NCBI GenBank assembly: GCA_041605955.1
Contig: JBFIXI010000032.1
Coordinates: 1-41,727, forward strand
Reading direction: 5' to 3'
DNA from: JAHEJX01 sp041605955
GTDB taxonomy: Bacteria; Actinomycetota; Acidimicrobiia; Spongiisociales; UBA5794
Length of the DNA: 41,727 nucleotides
A program made the position numbers and the translations under genes. The notes under the pieces were generated by a model. The model was not told the DNA's origin. It was given only the letters and a program-made list of their open reading frames with translations, and made no database searches. Positions 7,145-14,596 of this stretch are shown here, piece after piece; within the stretch, counting starts at the first letter, position 1; every line of letters begins with the position of its first letter.

Positions 7145-8767
7145 TTGCCGGCCTGGAACTGCGTGATGTCCGACGATCTCATATCCCATGACGAACCGGT
7201 CGCCGCCGGGCCATTCCGGCGACGACTCGAAGGCGCGTTCTTGGCGTCTCTGGCTGGGGGTTTGCTGGCGTTGGCGCTGAGCGGATGTGCCAGCCCGATG
7301 GGGATAACTGGCGGGGAGTCGGTGCGTCCCCTGGAGCCCGCGGTTCCGACGCTCACCATCGCAGTGGTCGCCGCAGACGACTCCACGGCACTGCCGGCGA
7401 CGGTCGGCTACCTCGGCGACGACGAACCAACCGACGAAACCGGTCACCTCACTGTGGAATGGCGCAGCACCGACGAGGCAGTGACCGTCACGGCGTCGGC
7501 GCCGGGCTTTGTCACCCGGACCACCGAGCTGATCGAGCTACCCGATCACGGAGCAATCACGGTGGCTCTCGACCCCGTGGTCCTCAGTGGGCGAGTGACC
7601 ACTCCGGATGGCCGTCCGCTGCCGGCCACTGCGGTCACCTTGGGGCGCGCTAGAGCGCGCACCGACGAGAATGGGATCTTCCAGATCTCTCGGGCCGTGC
7701 CCGGCGACCTGGCGCTCTCCCGCCCGGCCTGGATGCCCGCGGTGGTGCCGTGGGACGGCGCGCAGCAAGAGGTCTCGATCACGCTCGAGCCGCGTATGGT
7801 GCGCGGCCTGCGTGTGGCCGGCGACAAAGCCGGCGACCGCGCAGTGTGGAACTCTCTGTTGCAGCTCGCCGATCAGACGGGGGTCAACGCCTTCGTTGTC
7901 GACACGAAGGCCGAGGGCGGCACCGTATTCCACAACACCGCGGTCGCCCTCGCCCATGAGATCGGAGCCGTCCAGAGCTTCTACGATCTCGACAGGGTCA
8001 TCCAGGACATGGACGACCATGGTCTGTACAAGATCACTCGGATCGTCACTTTCCAGGACAACTTCCTCGCCAAGGCCCGCCCTGAGATCGCTGCCCGCGA
8101 CAAGGAGACCGGAGAACCGTGGCGGAACAACAACGGGATTCGGTGGCTCGATCCGACCGACCGCGAGTCGTGGAACTATCCACTGGCGCTCGCCGAGGAG
8201 GCCTGCCGGCGCGGCTTCGATGAGATTCAGTTCGACTACATCCGATTCCCCTCCGACGGCGACATCTCCCGACTCGAATTCGACGAGCTGACAACGGAGA
8301 ACTACTACGCCAAAGAGGCCCAGGAGTTCCGCATCAACACGATCGCGGCGTTCCTGACCGAAGCCCACAGCCGCCTCAATCCGATGGGTTGTGCGGTGGC
8401 CGCCGACATCTTCGCCATCACGCTCGAGAGCAGCTCCGACGAAGGAATCGGCCAGTCGCCGCGTCAGTTCTCCAGCGCCGTCGACGTTCTCAGCCCGATG
8501 ATCTACACCTACACATACGGGTCGGGATGGGGCGGTTGGGAAGATCCCAACGAGCACGCGGTCGAGCTGGTCACCCGGGCGTTGGATGCCGGGATTCCGC
8601 GACTCGAGGGCTTCAGCATCTATCGCCCCTGGCTGCAACGAGCGTTCATCCCGGCTGAGGAGATCCTGGCCATTCAGGGCGTCGCCGAGGAGCGCGACAT
8701 GGGGTGGATGCTGTGGAGCGCCAACACGCTCTTCGACCCCAGCCATCTCCCTCCGGCCGAACGGTAG
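7145..8767 (+). CDS. secreted lipoprotein, putative glycoside hydrolase (DUF4015/COG1306 type)
   Basis: The N-terminus has a charged lead, then a hydrophobic helix ending in LALSGCAS, a lipobox, so the protein is probably exported and lipid-anchored. Residues about 80-210 form a beta-rich carboxypeptidase-regulatory-like region (SGRVTTPDGRPLPATAVTL). The rest is a TIM-barrel domain of the DUF4015 type: VNAFVVDTKAEGG, RIVTFQDNFLA, IRWLDPTDRESWNYPLALA, GFDEIQFDYIRFPSDG and DVLSPMIYTYTY. Acidic residues in the FDYIRFP region are the likely catalytic candidates. TTG 7145 follows GGAG by four bases; ATG 7166 in the same frame is an alternative. The substrate is unknown. It lies divergent from the sigma factor gene. 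Confidence 0.8.
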   Translation: MPAWNCVMSDDLISHDEPVAAGPFRRRLEGAFLASLAGGLLALALSGCASPMGITGGESVRPLEPAVPTLTIAVVAADDSTALPATVGYLGDDEPTDETGHLTVEWRSTDEAVTVTASAPGFVTRTTELIELPDHGAITVALDPVVLSGRVTTPDGRPLPATAVTLGRARARTDENGIFQISRAVPGDLALSRPAWMPAVVPWDGAQQEVSITLEPRMVRGLRVAGDKAGDRAVWNSLLQLADQTGVNAFVVDTKAEGGTVFHNTAVALAHEIGAVQSFYDLDRVIQDMDDHGLYKITRIVTFQDNFLAKARPEIAARDKETGEPWRNNNGIRWLDPTDRESWNYPLALAEEACRRGFDEIQFDYIRFPSDGDISRLEFDELTTENYYAKEAQEFRINTIAAFLTEAHSRLNPMGCAVAADIFAITLESSSDEGIGQSPRQFSSAVDVLSPMIYTYTYGSGWGGWEDPNEHAVELVTRALDAGIPRLEGFSIYRPWLQRAFIPAEEILAIQGVAEERDMGWMLWSANTLFDPSHLPPAER

Positions 8768-8777
8768 GTCCTGCCGG

Positions 8778-9467
8778 TTGAACGCTCCCGCGCTCGCCGC
8801 GATCGAACGAGAGCTGGTGCAGTGCCGGCTGTGTCCGCGCCTGGTGGATTGGCGGGAAGAGACCGCAACACGGAAGCGAGCTGCCTTTGCCGACGAGGAG
8901 TACTGGGGCCGGCCGGTGCCGGGCTTTGGGGACCCGGAGGCGCAGATCGTGCTGGTGGGCTTGGCGCCGGCGGCACATGGCGCCAACCGCACCGGGAGGA
9001 TGTTCACCGGCGACCGCAGCGGTGAGTGGCTCTATCGCGCCTTGCACCGCGCCGGGCTGGCGAATCAGGCCGCCGCCAACCACGTCGGCGACGGTTTGAA
9101 GCTGACGAACGCCTGGGTCACGTCCGCCGTGCGCTGCGCGCCTCCGGCCAACAAGCCGACGCCCCAAGAGAGGGACACCTGTGCCCTGTGGTTGAGGGCC
9201 GAGCTCGATGTGCTCGGCAGGACTGCGGTCTATCTCACCCTGGGCAGTTACGGCTACCAGGCTCTGTGGCGCTACCTGGCACAGCGACGGCAGGGCCTTC
9301 CCCGTCCTCGCCCCCGGTTCGGCCACGGCGTCGAGATCGATCTAGGCGACGTTACGGTGCTGGGCAGCTACCACCCCAGTCAACAGAACACCTTCACCGG
9401 CCGGCTCACGGAGCAGATGCTCGATGCGGTGGTGTCCCGAGCCGTGAGCATTGCGGCCGCCCAGTAG
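8778..9467 (+). CDS. family 5 (UDGb-type) uracil-DNA glycosylase
   Basis: This enzyme removes uracil and related bases from DNA. The 229-residue protein has the Fe-S cysteines CRLCPRL near the N-terminus, with two more in VRCAPPANKPTPQERDTC. It also shows the active-site segment VLVGLAPAAHGANRTGRMF, in which Ala replaces the catalytic Asp of other families, as is typical for family 5. The C-terminal motif GSYHPSQQNTFTGRLT matches the HPS-x-x-N-x-x-TG pattern. TTG 8778 is chosen because the conserved N-terminus begins right there; it lies 10 bp after the previous stop, so cotranscription with the glycosidase gene is likely. Confidence 0.9.
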   Translation: MNAPALAAIERELVQCRLCPRLVDWREETATRKRAAFADEEYWGRPVPGFGDPEAQIVLVGLAPAAHGANRTGRMFTGDRSGEWLYRALHRAGLANQAAANHVGDGLKLTNAWVTSAVRCAPPANKPTPQERDTCALWLRAELDVLGRTAVYLTLGSYGYQALWRYLAQRRQGLPRPRPRFGHGVEIDLGDVTVLGSYHPSQQNTFTGRLTEQMLDAVVSRAVSIAAAQ

Positions 9468-9517
9468 TGGATCCTGGGACGCTCGAGTCAGCCATCAGGG
9501 CAACCGGCTACGACCGA

Positions 9518-9602
9518 TCTAGTCAGGGGTAACTGATCAGCCAGGGCGGACTGGTGAGTCGGGGGCGGCTGATTGGTCAGGGCAGCTGGTTAGTCAGGGG
9601 CA
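9518..9602. repeat. degenerate short repeats between convergent genes
   Basis: Variants of AGTCAGGGG recur with roughly 20-bp spacing (for example at 9521-9529 and 9592-9600), together with CTGAT, CTGGT and AGCTGG variants. The stretch separates the uracil glycosylase gene from the convergent M23 peptidase gene. The copies are imperfect and the function is unknown. Confidence 0.45.
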
Positions 9603-9615
9603 ATTTGGGCCGGGG

Positions 9616-10215
9616 CTAGAGAATCATCATCTCACTCGACTGGAACAGTCGGTGGACGTTGACTTGGCGCCGATACGCGTCCCGCAGGTAGTAGTAGGGG
9701 TTGAGCGCTTTGCCGTAGCGGTGCAGCTCGAAATGGGTATGCGGCGGAGTCGGCTCAGCGTTGCCCGAGTCGCCGACGTATCCGATGACGGTTCCCGCCG
9801 GGACGAACATGCCGTCTTCGATTCCTTCGGCGAAGGCTGCTGCGGCGCCACCCTTGTTGTCGTCGGTGCCGGGGTTGTCGTTGTTGAGATGGAAGTACCA
9901 GGTCTCCCAGCCGTTGGCGTGGCGCAACCTGATCTGGTAACCGGGGCGGTTGCCCTTGCCCATATATGTCACGAAACCGTCCGCCACAGCGACGATGGGT
10001 GTTCCCTTGGGGGCGAAGATATCGTTGCCTTTGTGGGTGCGTTCGCCGTTATCGCGCGGTCGGCCCCAGTCGTTGGTGAACTCGTGGCCGATGCCTTCGT
10101 GGGGGAAATAGGTGAACTCGAAGCCTTCATCGGCGACGGCGGGGGCGCGCGGCACGGTCATCAACGAGATGAAAAGGGCGACGACGAGCGCCACCGGCAT
10201 CAGCTTTCTCAGCAT
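9616..10215 (-). CDS. secreted M23-family (LytM-type) peptidase
   Basis: The start ATG at 10215 follows GGTGGAG with good spacing and opens a signal peptide (LMPVALVVALFISLMTVPRA, cleaved near AVA-DE, residue about 30). The mature part has the M23 zinc site: THKGNDIFAPKG (His-x-x-x-Asp) and PPHTHFELHRYG (His-x-His plus a following His). VAVADGFVTYMGKGN is the usual beta-strand segment between them. Such enzymes cut peptide cross-links of peptidoglycan outside the membrane. It is small (199 residues), with no LysM, SH3 or coiled-coil part. It is divergent from the sufD operon. Confidence 0.9.
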   Translation of the reverse strand: MLRKLMPVALVVALFISLMTVPRAPAVADEGFEFTYFPHEGIGHEFTNDWGRPRDNGERTHKGNDIFAPKGTPIVAVADGFVTYMGKGNRPGYQIRLRHANGWETWYFHLNNDNPGTDDNKGGAAAAFAEGIEDGMFVPAGTVIGYVGDSGNAEPTPPHTHFELHRYGKALNPYYYLRDAYRRQVNVHRLFQSSEMMIL

Positions 10216-10230
10216 CAATCGGACTCCACC

Positions 10231-10245
10231 GATAGCACGGCTATC
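10231..10245 (-). other. small hairpin in the leader of the M23 peptidase gene
   Basis: GATAGC-CGT-GCTATC (minus strand) forms a perfect 6-bp stem with a 3-nt loop about 15 nt before the start codon. ATCGG/CCGAT can form a second hairpin over the ribosome site. Some actinobacterial wall peptidases have riboswitch leaders, but I cannot match a known class here. Confidence 0.35.
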
Positions 10246-10390
10246 TAGACCGGTGCTCCCTACCGACGAGCCATGGTCTCCTGAGGCTGGGCATCTGTCA
10301 AGTTTCGGCATAACAGTCTCTACGGAGCGCAGGGCATCTTGTCGCTTTTGTTCCTCGCTTGGCCAGGTCTCGCTTGCCGGGCAGCTGCGT

Positions 10391-10415
10391 TAGGCTTCCT
10401 CCGCTCACAAGGAGA
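10391..10415 (+). promoter_or_regulatory. -10 box and ribosome site for the sufD operon
   Basis: TAGGCT at 10391-10396 is a TANNNT -10 box. AAGGAGA at 10409-10415 is a strong Shine-Dalgarno sequence eight bases before TTG 10424, and it decides that start. Confidence 0.55.
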
Positions 10416-10423
10416 GATCGGCC

Positions 10424-11656
10424 TTGTCATTGCTCGACACAAGCACTTTGTTGCGCGCCGCCGGAGAGTCGGACGAGGCGTTCCGGGACAGAGAGATCGC
10501 ATTCACTCGGCTTGCCGACCTCGCCATGCCCAGCGGTCGCGAGGAGGTGTGGCGCTACATCGATCTCGACTTCGATCTCTCCGACTTCGATCTGGCGGTG
10601 CCGCCGGCTACAAAAGGGCTCGATGTCGTCGAGATCGACAGCGCCGGCCACGCGGGGGTCGTCGACGGCGCGGTCCTGAGCGCCGAGTCGGGCGAGCCCG
10701 GGCTGTCGTGCGCCCGTCAAACTGGACATTTCGATTCGCTCATCGACTCCGGCCAGGACATATTCACGGCCGCCCACTCCTCGTTCTCGGCCGAGCGGTT
10801 GGCAGTCACCATAGAGCGGGGGCGCGCTATCACGCTGCCCGTGATCGTTGATGTGAGCGCCACGACGGAGGCGGCCAGCTTTCCCGCGGTGCGCATCGAG
10901 GTAGCCGACGGCGCCGAGGTGACCGTGGCGATTCGACTCCGCTCCGAAGACGATGTCGCCGCCCTCGTTGTGCCGCACGTGGAAGCAGTGCTCGGAGCCA
11001 ACGCCCACCTGACTCTCGTTGTCGACCAGGAGTGGGGCAGGTCGACCCGCTCCATCGGCTGGATCGCGTTGCAAGTGGGGCCCGATAGCTCGGTGCGCCT
11101 CGCCGAGGCCGGCCTCGGCGGGTCGCTCGCTCGTTGGCAACTCAACATCGAGCTGGCGGGACGGGGGTCGAACGCCCAGGTCATCGGGGCCTATTTCGGA
11201 GATCTCGAACAGACTCTCGACTACCGCTACGTCATGCACCACGCTGCCCCCAACACCCACTCTGAGATGTTCCTCAAAGGTGCCGTGGAAGACAAGGCGG
11301 GCTCCGTGTTCACCGGGCTGATCCGCATCGACGAGGCCGCCCAGGGGACCGACGCGTTCCAGACCAACCGCAACCTCATTCTCAGCGAGGGAGCGTCGGC
11401 GCAGTCTGTGCCCAACCTGGAGATCCTGGCCAACGACGTCAAGTGCGGGCACGGATCGACAGTGGGCCAGCTCGATGCGGAGCAGCGCTACTACCTGATG
11501 AGCCGCGGGCTGGACCGCGATCGCGCCGACCGGCTCCAGGTGAGGGGCTTCTTCGAGGAAGCACTGCGCCGCTTCCCGATTCCGCAGCTCGTCGACCCGT
11601 TACGAGAGCGCTTCAACCTCAAGTACGCCGAGGCCCAGCGCGAAGGCCGGGTATGA
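10424..11656 (+). CDS. sufD: Fe-S cluster assembly protein SufD
   Basis: SufD pairs with SufB and SufC in the cytoplasmic scaffold complex. The 410-residue protein has the diverse N-terminal part (EEVWRYIDLD, typical of SufD) and the shared SufB/SufD beta-helix core ending in NDVKCGHGSTVGQLD and EQRYYLMSRGLDRDRADRL. The C-terminal helices contain RGFFEEALRRFPIPQLVDPL. The conserved His used by SufD at the SufB interface corresponds to that of KCGHGSTVG. The TTG start is set by AAGGAGA eight bases upstream. Its stop overlaps the Rieske gene start as ATGA, so this is the first gene of a coupled four-gene operon. Confidence 0.95.
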   Translation: MSLLDTSTLLRAAGESDEAFRDREIAFTRLADLAMPSGREEVWRYIDLDFDLSDFDLAVPPATKGLDVVEIDSAGHAGVVDGAVLSAESGEPGLSCARQTGHFDSLIDSGQDIFTAAHSSFSAERLAVTIERGRAITLPVIVDVSATTEAASFPAVRIEVADGAEVTVAIRLRSEDDVAALVVPHVEAVLGANAHLTLVVDQEWGRSTRSIGWIALQVGPDSSVRLAEAGLGGSLARWQLNIELAGRGSNAQVIGAYFGDLEQTLDYRYVMHHAAPNTHSEMFLKGAVEDKAGSVFTGLIRIDEAAQGTDAFQTNRNLILSEGASAQSVPNLEILANDVKCGHGSTVGQLDAEQRYYLMSRGLDRDRADRLQVRGFFEEALRRFPIPQLVDPLRERFNLKYAEAQREGRV

Positions 11657-11979
11657 GCGACAAGATCCCATTGGGCGCTTTGGCCGATCTTCCCGACGGA
11701 AGGGGAATCCGGGTGGACTACGGCGAGCACCGCATCGCGGTTTTCCGGGTAGGGGACGCGGTCTATGCCCTCGGCGACCGCTGCAGCCACGCTGAAGCGT
11801 CCCTGTCGGAGGGCGAGGTCTTCGGGCTGGACGTCGAGTGCCCGCGCCACGGTTCGGAGTTCAGTCTGGAGACGGGGGAGCCCGACTCGCTGCCGGCTAC
11901 CAAGCCCGTGCCGGTGTATGAGGTGATCGTCGAAGGTGGCAACGCAGTGCTGGTCATCGAGGACGGTGACCCGGGATGA
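11653..11979 (+). CDS. Rieske [2Fe-2S] ferredoxin-type protein of the suf operon
   Basis: The 108-residue protein is a single Rieske domain with CSHAEASLSEG followed by VECPRHGSEFSL, the Cys-x-His and Cys-x-x-His pairs that hold a [2Fe-2S] cluster. Proteins of this type are usually labelled as ferredoxin subunits of non-heme iron oxygenases, but in many actinobacteria one sits in the suf operon, as here between sufD and sufC with 4-bp overlaps on both sides. A role in electron supply to cluster assembly, or as a cluster acceptor, is an inference from context. Confidence 0.9.
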   Translation: MSDKIPLGALADLPDGRGIRVDYGEHRIAVFRVGDAVYALGDRCSHAEASLSEGEVFGLDVECPRHGSEFSLETGEPDSLPATKPVPVYEVIVEGGNAVLVIEDGDPG

Positions 11980-12737
11980 CGAGTGCACTGGTCATAGAGG
12001 GCCTTCGTGCCCGGGTCGGTGAGTTGGAGATCCTCAAGGGGCTCGATCTGGAGCTCCCGTTCGGGGAGATCCATGCGCTCATGGGCCCCAACGGCTCCGG
12101 CAAATCGACGTTGAGCCATGTGTTGATGGGCAACCAGGAGTTCACGGCGTCCGGCTCGGTGCTTCTCGACGGGGAAGAGATCCTCGACCTACCGGTAGAT
12201 GAGCGGGCCCGCCGCGGCTTGTTCACCACCTTTCAGTATCCGATAGAGATCCCCGGAGTCACCCTCGAGGATCTCATCGCAGAGCTGGTGGATGCTGCCG
12301 GCAACGGCGAGCTCGCCGGCCGGGTCGCCACCGCTACCACCGCTTTGGGCATGGGGCGATTCCTCGACCGTCCCATCAACCAGGGTTTGTCGGGCGGTGA
12401 GAAGAAGCGGTCCGAGCTCTTCCAGCTGTCGATTGCCGATCCCAAGGTCGCGGTGCTCGACGAGATCGACTCCGGCCTCGACGTGGATGCCGTCCGCGAG
12501 GTGGCGGGGCTCGTCGAGGGCTCCCGGTCGGACAACCTGGGAGTGTTGCTGATCACGCATTACTCGCGCATCCTCAATTACATGCAGCCCGACCGGATCC
12601 ACGTGATGATCGACGGCCGGGTGGTACGCAGCGGGGGCCGCGAGGTCGCCGATGAGTTGGAGGCAAGGGGCTACGAGGCGCTGCGCGCCGAGCTGGGCCT
12701 CCTCCCGGAGCGGGATCCGCTGCTGGATCTGCCGTGA
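11976..12737 (+). CDS. sufC: SufC-type ABC ATPase, divergent paralogue
   Basis: SufC powers the SufBCD complex. This copy has Walker A GPNGSGKST (residues about 38-46), the ABC signature LSGGEKKRSELFQL, Walker B VAVLDEIDSGLDVDAV and the H-loop LLITHYSRILNYM. The Q-loop region is TTFQYPIEIPGVT. It differs from the second SufC of this window (32465-33223), which has FSGGERKRNEILQL and LDETDSGLD, and resembles the SufC of simpler SufBC systems instead. It starts with ATG overlapping the Rieske stop and ends by overlapping the next gene, so all four genes are translationally coupled. Confidence 0.93.
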   Translation: MTSALVIEGLRARVGELEILKGLDLELPFGEIHALMGPNGSGKSTLSHVLMGNQEFTASGSVLLDGEEILDLPVDERARRGLFTTFQYPIEIPGVTLEDLIAELVDAAGNGELAGRVATATTALGMGRFLDRPINQGLSGGEKKRSELFQLSIADPKVAVLDEIDSGLDVDAVREVAGLVEGSRSDNLGVLLITHYSRILNYMQPDRIHVMIDGRVVRSGGREVADELEARGYEALRAELGLLPERDPLLDLP

Positions 12738-13147
12738 CCGATCCTTGGTTCGAGGATGCCGCCGACGCCAAGCAGTACATGGGTGAGGTGGGGCGATTGT
12801 GGGTCGTCTGGCTCGTCGGTCTCGGAGCTCTCGCCGTCAGCCAAGGTGGGGTTGCGGTTGCCGTCGGGGTGGCGCTGCTGATCGCGATGTTCGTGCTGAT
12901 GAGTCCGCTCCAGCAACGAGTGCACGCCCGTTACGGCACGGAGCGAGACGCTCGCAAGCTGCCGCCGCGAGCAACGCTCACTGCGCGCGAAAGAGCGTTG
13001 CGCCAGCTCACCTACGGTCGCCGCCCATTCGCCGAGGCGGTCGAGATGCGCGGACTGTGGGGTGGCTGGAAGGCCGTGCCGTGGGTAGTGATGGCGGCCA
13101 CCCTGGCTGCGGCCGCCGCCGTCGCGGTCGCCTGGCTGGGGGATTGA
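12734..13147 (+). CDS. small membrane protein at the end of the sufD operon
   Basis: I do not recognise a named family. The 137-residue protein has a short acidic N-terminus, two adjacent membrane helices (residues about 20-60), a basic cytoplasmic stretch (HARYGTERDARKLPPRATLT) and a third helix near the C-terminus (WVVMAATLAAAAAVAVAWL). Its GTG start overlaps the sufC stop, so it is cotranslated with sufC. A link to Fe-S assembly is suggested only by this placement. Confidence 0.75.
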   Translation: MTDPWFEDAADAKQYMGEVGRLWVVWLVGLGALAVSQGGVAVAVGVALLIAMFVLMSPLQQRVHARYGTERDARKLPPRATLTARERALRQLTYGRRPFAEAVEMRGLWGGWKAVPWVVMAATLAAAAAVAVAWLGD

Positions 13148-13164
13148 GCCGGGCGGCGCCGGTC

Positions 13165-13170
13165 TAACCT
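13165..13170 (+). promoter_or_regulatory. -10 box (TAACCT) for fumC
   Basis: TAACCT lies 37 bp before the fumC ATG. GAGGAGAG at 13196-13203 supplies the ribosome site, so this gene has an ordinary leader. Confidence 0.45.
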
Positions 13171-13207
13171 GACTCTGCAAGGCGATCGCCGGATCGAGGA
13201 GAGCGGT

Positions 13208-14596
13208 ATGCGCATCGAGCGCGATTCCATGGGTGAGGTTCAGGTCCCAGCAGACGCCTACTACGGGGCGTCGACGCAGCGAGCAGTCGAGAACTTCCCC
13301 ATCTCCGGGCTGCGCTTCAGCCGGCGGTTCATCTGGGCCCTCGGCTTGCTCAAAGGGTCGGCGGCCCGTGTCAGCGGAGCCGCCGGACACATCGATGCGG
13401 CGGCCGCGAAGGCGATTGCCGCCGCTGCCGACGAAGTGCGCGACGGCACGCTCGACGACCAGTTCGTGCTCGACATCTTCCAGACCGGATCGGGGACGTC
13501 CACCAATACCAACGCCAACGAAGTGATTGCCAACCGGGCCGGTGTGATTCTCGGAGGCGAGCTGGGAGGCGGCGACGTCCACCCCAACGATCAGGTGAAC
13601 TTCGGGCAGTCGTCCAACGACGTGATCCCCGCTGCCATCCACATCTCTGCCGTCGCCGCTATCAGAGAAGACCTCCTTCCCAAGCTGACGGCCCTCGGCG
13701 ACGCGCTGGAGGCCAAGGCCTCCGAGTTTGCCGATGTGGTCAAGTCGGGCCGTACGCACCTGATGGACGCCACCCCGGTGACGCTGGGTCAGGAGTTCGG
13801 GGGTTACGCCACTCAAGTCCGCAAGGGCGTCGAGCGGATCCAGAAAGTGCTGCCCGAGCTCGAGGAGCTCCCGTTGGGTGGCACCGCAGTGGGCTCGGGG
13901 CTGAACGCTCCCGAGGGCTTCGCCGCGGCCGTCATCGCCGACATGGCTGCGATAACGGGGTACCCGCTTCGGGAGGCCGATGATCATTTCGAGGCCCAGG
14001 CCTCCAAGGACGCAACGGTGAACGCCTCCGGTGCGCTCAAGACGGTGGCGACGTCCCTCTTCAAGATTGCCAACGATCTGCGCTGGTTGTCATCTGGGCC
14101 CCGCACCGGCATTGCCGAGATCCGTCTGCCGTCGCTGCAACCGGGCTCGTCGATCATGCCGGGCAAGGTCAACCCGGTCATGTCCGAGATGATGATGCAG
14201 GTGTGCGCCCAAGTGATCGGCAACGACACTGCGATCACCTGGGGTGGCGCCAACGGCAACTTCGAGCTCAACGTCATGATGCCCCTCATTGCCCACAACC
14301 TGCTGCAATCGATCGGGCTGCTGGCCAGCGCGGCGGACACGTTCCAGCGGCGCTGCATTGAGGGGATCGAGGCGGACGCGGGGCGGGCCCGAGCCCTTGC
14401 CGAGGCGAACATCATCGTGGTGACTGCACTGAACCCCCACATCGGGTACGACAAGGGTGCTATTGCCGCCAAAGAGGCCTTCGCCACGGGCCGCAATGTG
14501 CGCGACGTGGTGATCGAGAAGGGCTGGCTAACCGCCGAGCAAGTGGATGAGCTGCTCGACCTGAAGCGAATGACGGAAGGCGGCATCATCGAGTGA
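13208..14596 (+). CDS. fumC: class II fumarate hydratase
   Basis: FumC interconverts fumarate and malate in the citric acid cycle. Family marks include TGSGTSTNTNANEVIANRA, HPNDQVNFGQSSNDVIPAA, SGRTHLMDATPVTLGQEF (with the catalytic His region) and the flexible signature loop GSSIMPGKVNPVMSE. The TLMDA-type segment THLMDATPVTLGQE favours fumarase over aspartate ammonia-lyase. The 462-residue length is normal. The ATG has GAGGAGAG in front. The stop overlaps the GTG of the following MFS gene, so the two are coupled. Confidence 0.93.
   Translation: MRIERDSMGEVQVPADAYYGASTQRAVENFPISGLRFSRRFIWALGLLKGSAARVSGAAGHIDAAAAKAIAAAADEVRDGTLDDQFVLDIFQTGSGTSTNTNANEVIANRAGVILGGELGGGDVHPNDQVNFGQSSNDVIPAAIHISAVAAIREDLLPKLTALGDALEAKASEFADVVKSGRTHLMDATPVTLGQEFGGYATQVRKGVERIQKVLPELEELPLGGTAVGSGLNAPEGFAAAVIADMAAITGYPLREADDHFEAQASKDATVNASGALKTVATSLFKIANDLRWLSSGPRTGIAEIRLPSLQPGSSIMPGKVNPVMSEMMMQVCAQVIGNDTAITWGGANGNFELNVMMPLIAHNLLQSIGLLASAADTFQRRCIEGIEADAGRARALAEANIIVVTALNPHIGYDKGAIAAKEAFATGRNVRDVVIEKGWLTAEQVDELLDLKRMTEGGIIE

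Noticed and set aside
7538..9007. Long minus-strand open frame opposite the glycosidase gene
   Set aside because: It crosses the boundary of two real plus-strand genes and has antisense-like composition.
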